From NCBI GenBank assembly GCA_030549775.1, contig CM060175.1, positions 83,610,745-83,674,744 on the forward strand: DNA of 64,000 bases, written 5' to 3'. Shown one piece after another: positions 1 through 12,340 of the stretch; positions within the stretch are counted from its first letter, which is position 1; the number at the start of each line of letters is the position of its first letter. The notes under the pieces were generated by a model. It had not been told where the DNA came from and ran no database searches. It was given only the letters and a program-made list of their open reading frames with translations. The DNA comes from Tamarix chinensis (taxonomy: Eukaryota; Streptophyta; Magnoliopsida; Caryophyllales; Tamaricaceae). The translations under genes were made by a program, and so were the position numbers.

Positions 1-1674
1 CACACCTCAACCGAAACCACTAGCAAAATTTGCTACATCTCCCCTAGATGCAGTAATACTCACCATTCCCTTACCCCTAGCTGCAGCAAAACTCACCATT
101 CCACCCCTTAGCTGTAGCAAAACTCACCATAACCTACCCCTACCACCGACTAAAGCTTCCATTCCAACACCCACTACCTATGGCAACAACTACCACACCA
201 TTTTCTTTCTTTTATTCTCTTCCTCACTACAGGAACTTTCACCACAATCTACCCTATCTATAGCAATATCCACTGTTCCTACCCCTACCTGCATCAAAAT
301 TATCCAAAACACCTTCAAGCTTTGGCAATTCTCACCGTTGCTCACCCCTCCCTTCAGCTAACTCCACCAATCCCACCCCCTCCTTTCGGCCTTCCTTGCT
401 GTTGTAACCCCTAGCAACGGCAAATTGTGCCGTTGCTAGCCATCCCTTATTCAGCAACCCCAACCAATCCCCCCTTTGTTACACATTTTTCAACTGAAAC
501 CTCATTTGAACCCCTTTGCTCGGTAGGTTTGGTTTTCCCCCATTCTTTTCTCTTCCATTACCTTAATTGTTCATGAATTATATCATGAATTATAATTATG
601 TTTTGTTAATTTTTCTTAGGTGATATTCCGAAAGTTTCAGAAGAAGCGGAATAGGATATGCGTGCTTAGAGAATGAATCCTTTATTTATAAAGATACTAG
701 TTACTGTTTCAGGTTTTGTGTTAAATGCTTGTATGATTATGTGTGTTATCATGTTGTTGTTATTATACTATTAAAATGCATGTTTTTGATGATATGCTAT
801 ATTAATACGAATTATATGATAGGAAGGAAGTGAGATTAACAAAAGATATACTGATACGATGGTATTACGGGTGAGCAGTGAGAAAACATATTTTTGTGGG
901 TGAGTATAAATTATGGGAGAGTATTATGGGCCATTAAAGTATGATAAGTGGGAAATAATTATATTTAAAGTGTATGTTGATAAATGGAGGATTTGAAAAT
1001 AATGATAGTGAAAATATAAGCTTTTCGTAAAATAAGGGTTAATACTTATCATTAAGGGCATTTTGGTTAATATGGGTTAATATGATAATTTTGGTATCTT
1101 AAAATTTTAGATGGATTATAATATGCTAATAATACCATGTGAAGTGTTTGGGAGTGATTATGAATGTCATAAGTTCTTCAAAATGAGAAAATAACCTAGT
1201 TTGGGAATAATAACTTTAAAATGGTAATGTTATTATCACATGTGTAAAATGTTAGAGTTAGGCCACTAATTTTGAATATATTTTTAATATGATTATTTTA
1301 AGGATGTATATTTAATTCGGTAATTATATGAGCCTTATGGGAAACGTTATGACTTACCTGTGAAATTAGAGGTTTGGGAGCCTTATGAATAATAACTGTT
1401 GAGATAGGGCTATCATTATGTGTAAGATGTGGGAGTTGGACCTCAAATTTTGGGTATGTTAATGATACTATTATTTGAGGAACATATACTAAATTTGCTG
1501 GATAAATGATCAATATAGGGAAAGTTATGCTTAAATTATGAATTTAGGGTTTTCGGGGAAATGAGCATCTTAATCTTTGATAACAATCTTTTTATAAGTA
1601 TATTGATGTCTCAATTACATTAATTATGTTTATTACTCATAAACCAATCATGAATAATACACTAATAATTTAAA

Positions 1675-2110
1675 GTGAAAGGTCATGTGAGTCAGGCCGA
1701 GGTATTTTATGAGTCCGTTCCACCAACTTAATAATAGTGGTCAGGGGCGTTTTGCCCTAGGAGGTGCATAAGACCATTCCACCGATTTAAGAATAGTGGA
1801 GCCTAATCTCAACATGAAAGATATAAGTAACCAATGATTAAGACACTAATCACTTACAGTAAAAGATTACGTGAGTTAGGATTGAGGTGTAGGAGTTTGT
1901 TCTATCGACTTAATAATAGTGGTCAGATACATTATGCCCTGGGAGGTACTTGAGACCGTTCCACCGGTTTAAGAATAGTGGTCAGAGCGTTTTTCCCTAG
2001 AAGGTGTAGAGTCTGTTCCACCAACTTAATAACAGTGGATAGGAGCGTTTTACCCTGAAAGGTGTTTCAGACCATTCCACCGGTTTAAGAATAGTGGGGT
2101 CCCTAAACTC
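1675..2110 (+). repeat. Tandem hairpin cassette in LTR unit
   Basis: Repeats of CCACC(N7-12)AATAGTGG alternate with a segment of the type CAGGNGCGTTTTGCCCT. The array starts near a conserved lead (ACACTAATNA then AAAGTGAAAG) and ends with AATAGTGGGGTCCC followed by ACTCA. CCAC pairs with GTGG, and CAGG or its variant pairs with CCTG, so each copy could form two short hairpins. Similar arrays occur in the other LTR units of this window. Confidence 0.7.
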
Positions 2111-2553
2111 AACATATATTAAAGAATGGATCCTGATATATACTAATAATATGAATATGAACCAGTAATTACCGTGTTTGCTTTTTGTATATCGCATGTA
2201 TACTACTTTCCGCTATGAATATATGTAATTATATGTTTTTCTGGCTTCGACTATATTGTTACCTTACTCAGTACGTAGCGTTCTGATCATCCTTTTCATG
2301 GGCGTTTCTCATTACCACGAGTAGATCTGCCCTATTTTGCAGGTGAGTGATGATTATTAGCTTGATGTGCTTGTATTAGGTGAGTGCTAAACGAATTAGT
2401 AAAGGGTATGGTTATCCGGATATCTCTATCTCTTTGGACTCTTAGTCCTCTGTTTTTACTATTTATTCCCTTCTCTCTATTTCTTATCCTGTATCATGGT
2501 TGAGTCAAGTGCTTCCCACACCTAATTCCTAGGTATAAGGTTACTTTTGCCTT

Positions 2554-2602
2554 GCACCCGACACAGTCTAGGCATAGGGAGCGTCTCTTTTATGTTGGAT
2601 GC
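2554..2602 (+). other. LTR 3'-terminal hairpin, subfamily 1
   Basis: GCACCCGACA (2554-2563) pairs with TGTTGGATGC (2593-2602): eight Watson-Crick pairs, one G-U and one mismatch. It sits about 90 bases before the LTR end, in the context GCCTT-stem-AGCG-ACACCCC. The same position holds differently sequenced but pairing arms in other units. Confidence 0.55.
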
Positions 2603-2691
2603 AGCGTGACACCCCTACTTTTTATGTTTTGACTTCTGCTATTAACTCTTTAAAATGAAAATTTTAAGTTCCAAAATTTAGGAGTGTTATA

Positions 2692-3200
2692 GTGACATGG
2701 TATGGTAAGACCAGTCGATGTATTCAGTTTACTAGTTGAGTTATGAACCAATCAAAAGGTTTGGAAAAACAGGTTGATGTATTTAAATAGAGACTAACAT
2801 GTTGCTACAAGAATATAACCCATGGACTGGTTGGTCAAACCAGTTGATTAGTTTTCCCAAACCAGCCGATCAGTTTGGTAAAACCAGTTGATATGTTTAA
2901 AGAGAGATGACTGGGTTTCTGCAAGAGTTAAGCCCATGGACTGATTACTCAAACCAGTCAATCAATTTCAACAAATTGGTCAATCAATTTGGTAAAATCA
3001 ATCAATTTGTTTAAATAGAGACCAATGAGTTTCTACAAAAGTGATACCCATAAACTCGTTGGTCAAACCAGCTAATCGGTTTCATCAAACCAGTTGATTG
3101 GTTTGGCAAAACAAGCCGACGTGTTTAAACATATATGAATGGGTTTCTACAAGAGTGAAACCTATGGATGGGTTGGTTAAACTAATTGATCAATTTCAGT
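2692..3200 (+). repeat. 114-bp satellite-like array, left part
   Basis: Degenerate tandem units of about 114 bp are anchored on CCATGGACTGGTTGGTCAAA-type sequence near 2819, 2933, 3046 and 3161. Inside each unit, short motifs such as AACCAGTTGAT and CCAGCCGATCAGTTT recur as imperfect inverted copies. The array resumes at 12075, so the LTR at 3206-12069 inserted into it. No coding potential is seen. Confidence 0.75.
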
Positions 3201-6200
3201 AAACCTGTAATACCCCAAAAATATAAAACCTATAATTTAATAAATAACCCTCATTTAGGATAATTTAATTTTTAATTAATTAATTTAATTATTTTGTGGA
3301 TTTTTTTAGTATATAAAAATGGATATGAATATTTAATAAATTAAAGTAAATATTTTGTTATTTTATCATACTCATTTTATTTAAATAATTTTTCAAACTA
3401 ATATTTTACTAAAATTAACCTTTTTAAACTAATATATTAGGTTCTAATAAATTAAATTATTAAGTTACTTTATCTATCAAAACTATTTAATACCATTATT
3501 CCAAAAAAAAATCATTTTATTTTATTATTCTCCTTTTTCTTTTTTTCCTTTTTTCTTTCTCCTTTTTATTCTTTTTATTTGTTTCCTCCTTTTTCCTTTT
3601 TCTTCCCCTTTGGGCCGCTCGGCTACCTCCCTACTCTGGGCCGCTGGCCCATCTCCTCTCCCCTTCTCCCCACGTTGTCGCCTGAGCTCGTCTCCCCCTC
3701 CTTTTTCTTTTCCTTTCTTCCCCCGGTTGGGCCAGCCCAACAATTCTTTTCCTTTCTTTTCCCCCATCTCCCTCGCGTGCAAGGTCGACCCTCTCTCCCT
3801 TCTTTCTCCCTCGCCCGCTGGCCTACACCTTCTTTTCTTTTCTCTTATTCCTTCCTCCTTCATCCTTCTTTGACCATCGAAGCCTGCACACTTGCGTGTA
3901 ACTCCTCCCTGCCACAAACCTTCCCCCTGCAACTTGCCATTTTAGCCTTGCTCTCTCTCCCTCTCTCCTTCGTCCCTTTCCTCCTATTTTTGGGCCAAAC
4001 ATGCCCCTACAACCCTTCCCAGCATGCCCTCCTTTTTCTTTCTTTCTTTCTTTCTTCTTCTTCTTCTCGCCACCCTATGTGTCGATCCCTATAGCTACCT
4101 AACCAGCCATACTTGCCCTATTTCACTCTTCCTTTTTCTTCTCCTTATCTTCCCCTTCTCTGCCCATTTTTTACCTCCCTCGATCCCCCCAACTCCTTGC
4201 AGATCCCTCATCTTCTTCCTTCTCCCCTTATCTTCTCCTCCCTTGTTTTGTGTTGCCACCCAACAACTATCACTGCTGCCGCCCAACCAACCACCACAAT
4301 CGCCTCCCTGACACATCTTCAACCTCCCTGCACCACCACCATCCTCCACTCTCCTTCCTCCTCCACTGCCTCCATATCCACCAATCCACTCCCTAACACC
4401 TCCTCTACCACCCCACTTCCTCCCCTTGGCTGAAAATCACTCAGCAAACCCTCCCTTCTTCTCCTCTGCCCAACCTTCGCCCCATTTTCCCAACCCTACA
4501 GTTGCCACCTCCACCCCTTGAGCCACTGATCATCGACCCCCGACCACCACCTACACCCCTACTCCATCCCTACACCCACCCACCACCTTAACTCCCCTCC
4601 ACCAGCCCTCCACCCAACTCCCAAAACCCCTACTCGAACCACCCCTTCCCTTCTCGCCAATTCTTCCTCTTCGACCCTTCTTCCTTCCTTCTTGCATGCA
4701 GTGTGACCCTTGCCTTTTATTTTGAGCCCAATTTTAGTTAATTTCAAGGTATAGAAATAGTTGGTATTAGTATATATTAATTAAGCTTTTGATAATGATT
4801 TATTCTTTTGATTTTCTACTTCTAATATGATACTTATTGATATTATTTTTAGGTATTAATTTTTGCTAATCAAAGCTCAAACCTTTAACCAGGGTACTGG
4901 TAAGGTTTGATTATTGTAGGAAATAAGGCGACCATTATACCTTACTAAAATGTGTGGATATACATATGCTATCACATTAGGGTTTTTAACATATTTATAT
5001 GCATGATGTATGTTGTTAAGTATAATGTAATTAGTGGCATACGTTGGTTGATGAAAAGAAAAGTATGTTAATTTATGTGTTATGTGTAGAAATAATGTCT
5101 AAGGAAGGGGCCTTATGGTTAAGGATAATTTTAAATACATATGTATGATATAATATGCTAATGTGGCCATTTGTTACATAGATAATGTTAATATGAGCCA
5201 TAGGGGCATTTTTGGTAATTTTGCTTGTGCAAAAGGTGTGGCCTAAATAAGTATGTGTGGTAGGTACTAATGAGTATTAATGATGAATAAGAATAGTTAG
5301 TGGCGTTGAATGATGTATATAGGCCATGTATATTAATATTTTATATGGTGAGGGTATTTTGATAAAATTGGTATAATAAGGGCAAAATGGTAATTTATAA
5401 GAGTAAAGGGGGTAAAATGGTAAATGAATAAGTAAGAAGGGTATTTTAATAATTTTACATTAAAAAGGGGATAAGATATGGGACAAGGCTTTTCAGGAGA
5501 GTCGGGATAAAGGGAGAGAATAGGAAGTCTAGTGGGTCCTACATATCTAGTTGGGGTTGCGTTCTTGGAATAAGATACAGATAAGACACTAAATACTTAA
5601 TGTAATCCCTCAAAATTTTAGAAAACCTATAATTTAATAAATAGTTGTATTTGAAATAAATTAGCTTTTAAAATTATTTAGTTTAATTATTTTTATGGAT
5701 TTTTGAGTATATAAATTTGGATAGGAGTATTTTTTTGTTATTTTATCATATTATTTTTATTTAAAAAATTTTTCAAACTATTTTTTTTTACTAAAATTAG
5801 ACTTTTTGAACCAATATATTAAATTATATTGAATTAAATTATTAAATTAAATAATTTATCAAAGATATTACATTTTATTATTTTCTAAATTAAATTAAAT
5901 TATTTCCCCTATTTTCCCCATTTTCCTTTTCTTTCCTTCTCCTTTTTCTCCTTTTCCTCCTTCCTCTCTTTTTTCCTTTTTTTCTTTTCCTGGCTAAGGG
6001 CTGCTAGGCCTCCCCTCCTTGCGCCTGGGCCGATGGCCCATTCCCCCCCCCACACGCATCAACTGACCAACCCCTCCTCCTTTCCTCCTACCTTTCTCCC
6101 TTGGACCGGGCCGACTCAACGTTCCTTTTTCCCCCCTGTGCCGGCCTGCTCCCTTCTTCCTTTCTTCTGCCTCGACCCAGCAACGCCCCATCCAATGTCC

Positions 6201-7739
6201 TCCCCGATCTGTCCTCGTCGACCTGTGCTGCCACCTCGGGCACGCCGGCCACCGTCTGTTGCCACCACTACAACCCTCCCTCTCTCTCTCCTCTATCCTT
6301 TTTTTCCCACAATTTTAGACCAAATATGCCATGCACCTCCATCACGCATGGCCTCCCTTACCCTTCTTCCCCTTCCTCAACCTGCCACCCTACCACCTCC
6401 CTGCCACTGACCGCCACCTATCCCCTACCCTTCCTCTTATTTTTCTTCTCCCCTTCAACCTTTTTCTACCCCATCCTTTCGAGCCCCTTACCCCCCGATC
6501 TCCTCTTTCTCCCATTTCTTCTCCTCCCAATTCCACCCCTGTTTTTGCACGATGCCGCCCTCTGCCGCTCCAACCGCCACACCCATAGCCTGTAGTGCCT
6601 CCTACCACCTTCTACTACCACCCTGCACCACCACAATACACCCTCTCAAGCCATCCCATATCCCTTCTTCCTCCCCACCTATTTTTCTCTCCATTTTCCT
6701 CGTTCTCGGCAGTCCACCTGCAACCCCACCGTTTGTCCCCGTCTGGCCACCTCTGTCGCCACCTTCAACTCCCTACAACCTCCTCTACCACCCCACACCT
6801 TCTTTTCCCGAAACCAACCCCTGCACCCCTCCATTTTCCCCTCTTTTCCTTCCTTCTTAGCCACGCTCAGCCTGATAGCCATCTTCGCCTCCTCACCTCC
6901 GCCGCTCTTGGCCACCAACAACCCATCCCCAGCCTCCACCTACACTCCCTCTTCACTCCTGCACCATTCCCTTACCCTAAATCCTCCCCCACCTGCCCTC
7001 TTTTCTAGCCTAAAGACCCCAACCCGAAAACACCCCTCCATCCTCTTTTTCATGCAACCTTCGACACTTCCACCCTTATTTTTACATGCAGCTTATGCTG
7101 CTTATGCAGCATGAGTTTATGCATTTATTGGCCTTTTGTAGTAATAATTTTAAGGTATGATAATATTCAAATTAATTATTTCCTTAAGTAAAATTTATAA
7201 AGCCTTATGTTTTGATTTTCTTATTTCTAATATAATAAATATTGATATTATTTTTAGGTATTGGTTTTACTAATCAAAGCTTGAATCTTTAACCGAAATA
7301 CCGGTAAAATTCAATTTTTTGGGAATTAAGGTAATCGTTAAACCCCACTTAAACGCATGGATAAACGTATGTTAGCACATTAGGATTTTTAGTATGTTAT
7401 TATGCTTGATATTTGTGGTTTAATATAATATATATATTTGCTTGTATTGATTGATTAAAAAAGAGTATGTTAGTTTATATGCCATGTGCGGAAATGTTGC
7501 TTAAGGAAAGAGTTTGGCTATTAATGAAAGCATTAAGTACCTATCCTTGTTATTTTTTGTTATTGTGACCATTTATGCATGAATAATATTATTGTGAGCC
7601 CTAGGGGTATTTTAGTAATATTCCCTGTGCTAGATTATGGCCTAATATGTGTGGGTGCTAATATGTATTATGTTAAAATATAATAGTTGGTGGAGTTGGA
7701 TATTATTAATGGAGTATTAATATTATTATTCCGTGTGGT

Positions 7740-9110
7740 AATGATAATTTAATAAAAGTGGCATAATAAAGGGGGTAAAGTGGTGATTTTGGAGGCAAAA
7801 GGGCAATATGGTAATCTTATGATTAAATGACAAATTGTTAATTTTATAAGTAAAGGGGTATTATGGTAATTTTGGGAGTAAAGGGTAAAGTGGTATTTTT
7901 GGGAGTAAAAAGGGCAATATGGTAACCTTATAAGCAAATGGCAAAATGTTAATTTTATAAGTAAAGGGGTATTATGGTAATTTTGGGAGTAAAGGGTAAT
8001 ATGGTAAATTTAGAAAAGAAGGGAAAAATGATAATTTTGTAAGGAAAGATAAAAATGATAATTTTGGATGTAAAAGGGTAAAATAGTAATTTGTAGGTAA
8101 AGGGTATTATGGTAATTTTATAAGGAGAAGGGTGAAACAACAATTTTGGAAATAAGGGGCAAAATGGTAAATTGTTAGTAAAAGGGGTATTATGGAAATT
8201 TTATAAGTGAAAGGGTATTGTGATAATTTTGTAAATAAAAGGATATTATGGTAATTTGGAAGTAAGGGGTAGAAGGGTAATTTTGTAAATAAAAGGATAT
8301 TTATGGCAAACTTGGGAGTAATGGGTAACTTGGTAATTATGATAACGATGGAGGATAATTTGGTAATTAAATTATGATTATAAAAGGGCAGTTAGATAAT
8401 TATGATAATAGAGAGAAGGGTAATTTGGTAAATTAACCAATAAAAGGGCATTATGGTAATTTTAATAACGGAGAAGGGCAATATAGTAATTATAATTATA
8501 GAGAGGTGTAAATTGGTAATTATAAATATGGAGAAGGGTAAATTAATAATTATAAATATGGAGAAGGGTAAATTAATAATTATGAATATGGAGAAGGGTA
8601 AATTGGTAATTATAAATATGGAGAAGGGTAAATTAATAATTATAATTAAGGAGAAGGGTAAATTAATAATTAATAATTATAATTATGGAGAAGGGTAAAA
8701 TGGCAATTATAATAATTGAGAGGGTAAAATGGTAATTATGATAATAAAGAAGGGCAATTTGGTAATTTATCCAACTAAAGGGGCAATTTGGTAATTTAAC
8801 CGACTAAAGGGTAAATTGGTAATTATTTAACCAACTAAAGGGGCAAATTGGTAATCATGATAATGAAGAAGGGTAATTTGGTAACTTATCCAACTCAAGG
8901 GCAATTTAGTAATTATAACAAAGGAGAAGGGCAATACAGTAATCTAACCAACCAAATGGGAAATATGATAAGTGTAGCAATTATGAAGGGTGAATGGTGA
9001 TCTAAAAAGCGTAGGAGATAACTTTGTAACCTAAACCGAGTAAGGGGTAATTTGGTAATTATGCAACTTGAAGGGTAATATGGTAATTTGTCAAGTAAGG
9101 AATGGATGAC
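7740..9110 (+). repeat. About 30-bp G/A-rich minisatellite inside the LTR
   Basis: The core is GGAGAAGGGTAAATTGGTAA followed by TTATAAATAT. Between 8531 and 8690 the copies fall on an almost exact 30-bp period; outside that they drift and turn into GGGTATTATGGTAATTTT-type units. The translated frame (repeats of MEKGKLIII) is only a product of the period. The array has no equivalent of this length in the other LTR units. Confidence 0.8.
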
Positions 9111-9799
9111 TTAGCAATGATATAAGTAAGGAGTAAATGAATAATTTGTGCCCAACATGTCGTTGTGATTGTGGAATTTTATAATACGACTCAAATAATG
9201 TCGATTAGCAAGGTAAGAATATTTGATAATTAGTAAGTATCACGGGAACAAATCCTAATTTGGAATTAGAATGAGATTATGATGACCTTAATGATTTCTC
9301 CATGTTATCTTGGATAACCGCTTGAATAAGAAACGACTAGTGATATTAGAACGATTGAAGGTGAATAAGTATCTAATTATTGTGCTTTTCGTGATCACTT
9401 TAATTAAGACACTAATACTTAAAGTGAAAGACCTCGAGATTGGGAATTGTGGCTCTTTAGGGGTCACTACAATAAAGACGTGGTTTAGCCCACGATTATT
9501 CTGGTATTTGCTGGTGTGCCTTTGTGCCCTAGTCAGGCCTTATATCTTATCCTATCTAGCTCTACGGACCTATTTAGGGGGTATGCATACTTATGGATTA
9601 GGTGTCCTTATCGGTAGGGTACTGAGTAGCTTTATGCACCAGTACAACCAGGGTACCTTTGTGTTCCTGGGTTCATGGTTGAAGGGTACTGAGTAGCTTG
9701 TATGCACCGGTAACTGGTGTTCCTTTGTGTCACGGATTCTTGATCTCCTATTCAAGGTAAATAAATGGAATTGTTGTGCTGATTAAAGAAAGGAAACAT

Positions 9800-10240
9800 A
9801 CTAATCATGAAAGTGAAAGACTAATGAGCCAGACCTAGTTGAATTATGATATTGAGTGCCGATCCACTAGTTATAATAGTGGCCCAGGAGCCTGTTACCC
9901 TGGCAAGTGATTATGAGTACCGATCCACCGGATATAATAGTGGCCTAGGAGCGTGTTTCCCTGGATGATGTTGATATATATTTCGATCCACCGACAATAA
10001 TAGTGGGGGTCCCGGGCTCAATAAAACCAGTCATGTATGTGAATAAAGTTATGTAAAAATACTAATCACTTATAGTGGAACACCACGTGAGTCGGGGCCA
10101 GACCAGTCCACCTACGAATAATACTGGCCAGGAGCGTTTTGCCCTGCATGACCGATCCACCGGCGAATAATAGTGGCTAGGAGAGTTTTTCCTGCATGAC
10201 CGGTCCACCGGTAAATAATAGTGGGGTTCTTGCACTCACA
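9800..10240 (+). repeat. Tandem hairpin cassette (nested LTR)
   Basis: Units with CGATCCACCGG, then AATAGTGGCC, AGGAGCGTNTTNCCCTG. A second lead (ACACTAATCACTTATAGTGG) starts a second block at about 10060. The block closes with AATAGTGGGGTTC followed by ACTCA. Confidence 0.65.
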
Positions 10241-10780
10241 TGGATATAAAATATGAGAGTTGATTGAATAATGATTAACTAATGGCTTAAGGCCGGAAGT
10301 ATTGATTTTGCACTATGACATGGCTTAAGGCTGAAAGTATCGATCGTGCATTACGACCTATTGATATCTGATGTGAATGTTAATTATGTGAATGTTATAT
10401 GTATTTACATCTTATTATATATGTATGTAGCTTTGTTTTATGTGTTGCATTGCAGGCTTGCCTTTAAGTGTGACTTTAAAGGGTTATTCAGTACCGTAGT
10501 ACTGAAGGGTTCCCATTCGTGGGGCCCCTACCTATTCAATGGGCAGTGTCCTTTGCAGGTCTTTTCAGGTGCTACTCAAGTGGGTAACGGGAAAGAACGT
10601 AAGGATAATCCGGAACCGTTAGGGTCTTTCCCTTTCTCTTTTAAATGTCTAGTTTAAATGTAATTTTGTTCTTGTAACCACCATTGGTGGAATCTATTCT
10701 TATAAAATTGTTTACTTGCGCTACTCTAATTTAAAAATGGGTTGAATTTCTAGCAATTGATATTTTGTTCTCTAGCCTTA

Positions 10781-10828
10781 GCACTTGGTACTGGAATGAT
10801 ATGAGTGAACAGGTATAGTACTAAGTGC
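10781..10828 (+). other. LTR 3'-terminal hairpin (nested LTR)
   Basis: GCACTTGGTACTGG (10781-10794) pairs imperfectly with the arm ending GTACTAAGTGC at 10828. It lies about 100 bases before the LTR end and is followed by GGCAGTAATATCCCC. Confidence 0.5.
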
Positions 10829-10930
10829 GGCAGTAATATCCCCGAAATTCATAGTTGGTTATTTTGCTTCCGCTAATCTTTTAATAAAATGAAATTTTTT
10901 AGTAGTAAATTTTGGGGGTGTTACACTTAA

Positions 10931-11310
10931 AGTGAAAGATCATTGAGTCGTCCCCAAACCTGCCCACTAACGAATAATAGTGGCCAGGTGCAAGGTGCCC
11001 TAGAGACCGGTCCACCGACAAATAATATTGGTCAGGTGCATTCTGCCCTGAAGTATATTTTTGGTCCACTGGCCATAATAGTGGGGGATCCCGAGCTTAA
11101 TAAACCAAACATTAAATATTAATAATTTATGGGAAGACACTAATCATTTATAGTGGAACACCATGTGTGTCGGGGCCAGACCAATCCATCGATGAATAAT
11201 AGTGGCCAGGCACAGGGTGCCCTAGAGACCGGTTCATCGATGAATAATAGTGGCCAAGTGTGTTTTGCTCTAAAGTGTATTTTGGTACACCGGCTATAAT
11301 AGTGGGGGTT
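10931..11310 (+). repeat. Tandem hairpin cassette (outer LTR)
   Basis: Two blocks, each with a lead (AAAGTGAAAGATCATTGAGT or a variant) and several CCACCG...AATAGTGG copies separated by CAGG...CCCT segments. This is the part of the outer LTR that follows the nested insertion. Confidence 0.65.
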
Positions 11311-12074
11311 CCTACACTCACATGGGTATAATTCGGGAGATGATGTTAAATAATGTTTAACTAATGGCTTATGACCAAAAGAATTGACTTCACGTGTTTG
11401 ATCTATCGATGTGGTATAAGTTTGGCATTGGTGCCTGTCTCTCTCTTGGTATGTGATGGCATTGCTCAGTGAATGGGCCTTGTGCTATGCATTTATTATT
11501 GTATGAGGTGTTGCACTGTATATTATCTCTTAAGTTGCTCATTGTTATCCCTGTGCTTGTGTAAGTTATTGTGTTTACATCGTTATAATTATATGTTGCA
11601 TGCGTGATTTGCCTTTCAGTTTGGTATAAAGGGTTACTTAGTATCATAGTATTGAAGGGTTCCATTTGTGGGTACTTACCTATTCAATGGGTAGTGTCCC
11701 TTGGATTTCTATTGCAGGTATTATTCAAGTTGATATCGGGAAGAGAGTGTAAGGATTTTCTGGGAATAATTTCAAGGTTTCTCTTTTAAACTTTTATTTA
11801 CTTGATTCAAACTTATTTTATTCTTGCAACTACTAATGGTGGGTTTTATTCTTGTAATGAGTTTAATGTGCTACTCTGATTCAAATAAAAGTTAGAATTT
11901 GTGCAATCGCATTGTTTTTCTTTTAGCCTTAGCACTTGGTATTGGAACAGTAGGAGAAAATCGGTTTGGTACTAAGTGTGGCAATAACATCCCCGAAATT
12001 TATGGTTTTTGCTTCCACTAATTTTTAAATAAAACCAAAATTTTTAGTAGTAAATTTTGGTGTGTTACAAAACC

Positions 12075-12340
12075 AATCGATCAATTTGGCAAAACCAATC
12101 TATTTATTTAAATAGAGGTAAACGGGCTTTTGTTGGAATGAAACTCATGGACTGGTTGGTCAAAACAGTCGATCGGTTTGAGATAGCCAATCGATCAGTT
12201 TTATCCACCAATCAATCCGTCTGAGTTTACTTGATTCATAACTTTGATCAAACTGAACTAGTTAATTGGTTTGAGGACCAATCGATTGGTTCCGACCGAA
12301 ACCAATCATTTTGTTTTGAAAATACCTTTAAAGAGTTTAT
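12075..12340 (+). repeat. 114-bp satellite-like array, right part
   Basis: This continues the array at 2692-3200, with the anchor CTCATGGACTGGTTGGTCAA at about 12146 and further ACCAATCGATTGGTTT-type motifs. It is more degenerate towards the right. Confidence 0.65.

Larger units (their letters stand above)
1..2691 (+). mobile_element. 3' portion of a giant LTR-like unit, cut by the window start
   Basis: The first 540 bases are pyrimidine-rich, matching the CT-rich tract found in every unit of this family here. AT-rich DNA follows, then the tandem hairpin cassette at about 1675-2110, then the terminal hairpin (2554-2602), and the unit ends in GGAGTGTTATA at 2691. The order is the same as in the complete units further along. 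No coding region is seen. The stretch 600-670 resembles, in reverse complement, 19960-20030, which marks a minus-strand relative. The 5' end lies outside the window, so target duplications cannot be checked. Confidence 0.7.
5601..10925 (+). mobile_element. Nested solo LTR-like element, plus strand (5.3 kb)
   Basis: It starts TGTAATCCCTC and ends GGGGGTGTTACA, with the exact duplication cttaa at 5596-5600 and 10926-10930. It sits inside the element at 3206-12069, in the same orientation, within that element's conserved cassette lead. Internal order: AT-rich leader with GTATATAAATTTGG near 5708, CT-rich tract (5900-7110), AT-rich DNA, a 30-bp minisatellite (about 7740-9100), the hairpin cassette (about 9800-10240), and a terminal hairpin (10781-10828). 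No retroelement protein is encoded. At 5325 bp it would be among the longer LTRs known in plants. Confidence 0.82.
3206..12069 (+). mobile_element. Outer solo LTR-like element, plus strand, interrupted by a nested copy
   Basis: It starts TGTAATACCCC and ends GTGTTACA, and is flanked on both sides by the exact 5-bp duplication aaacc (3201-3205 and 12070-12074). Without the nested element at 5601-10925 it is about 3.5 kb. From 5' to 3' it has an AT-rich leader with a possible TATA box (GTATATAAAAATGG near 3311), a CT-rich tract (3530-4720), AT-rich DNA, the hairpin cassette (resuming at 10931-11310), and a terminal hairpin near 11930-11985. There are no gag or pol segments. It reads as a solo LTR left by recombination between the two LTRs; a non-autonomous element is the alternative. 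Long open frames in the CT-rich tract are low-complexity shadows. Confidence 0.8.

Noticed and set aside
3525..4747. Long Pro/Ser/Leu-rich open frames on both strands
   Set aside because: The pyrimidine-rich LTR tract lacks stops in several frames at once. There is no domain, and homologous tracts in other LTRs do not conserve the frame.
5994..7114. Overlapping open frames of 60-164 codons
   Set aside because: Same CT-rich composition effect inside the nested LTR.
8453..8698. Repeat protein with MEKGKLII units
   Set aside because: Translation of the 30-bp minisatellite, which is not in frame across the whole array.
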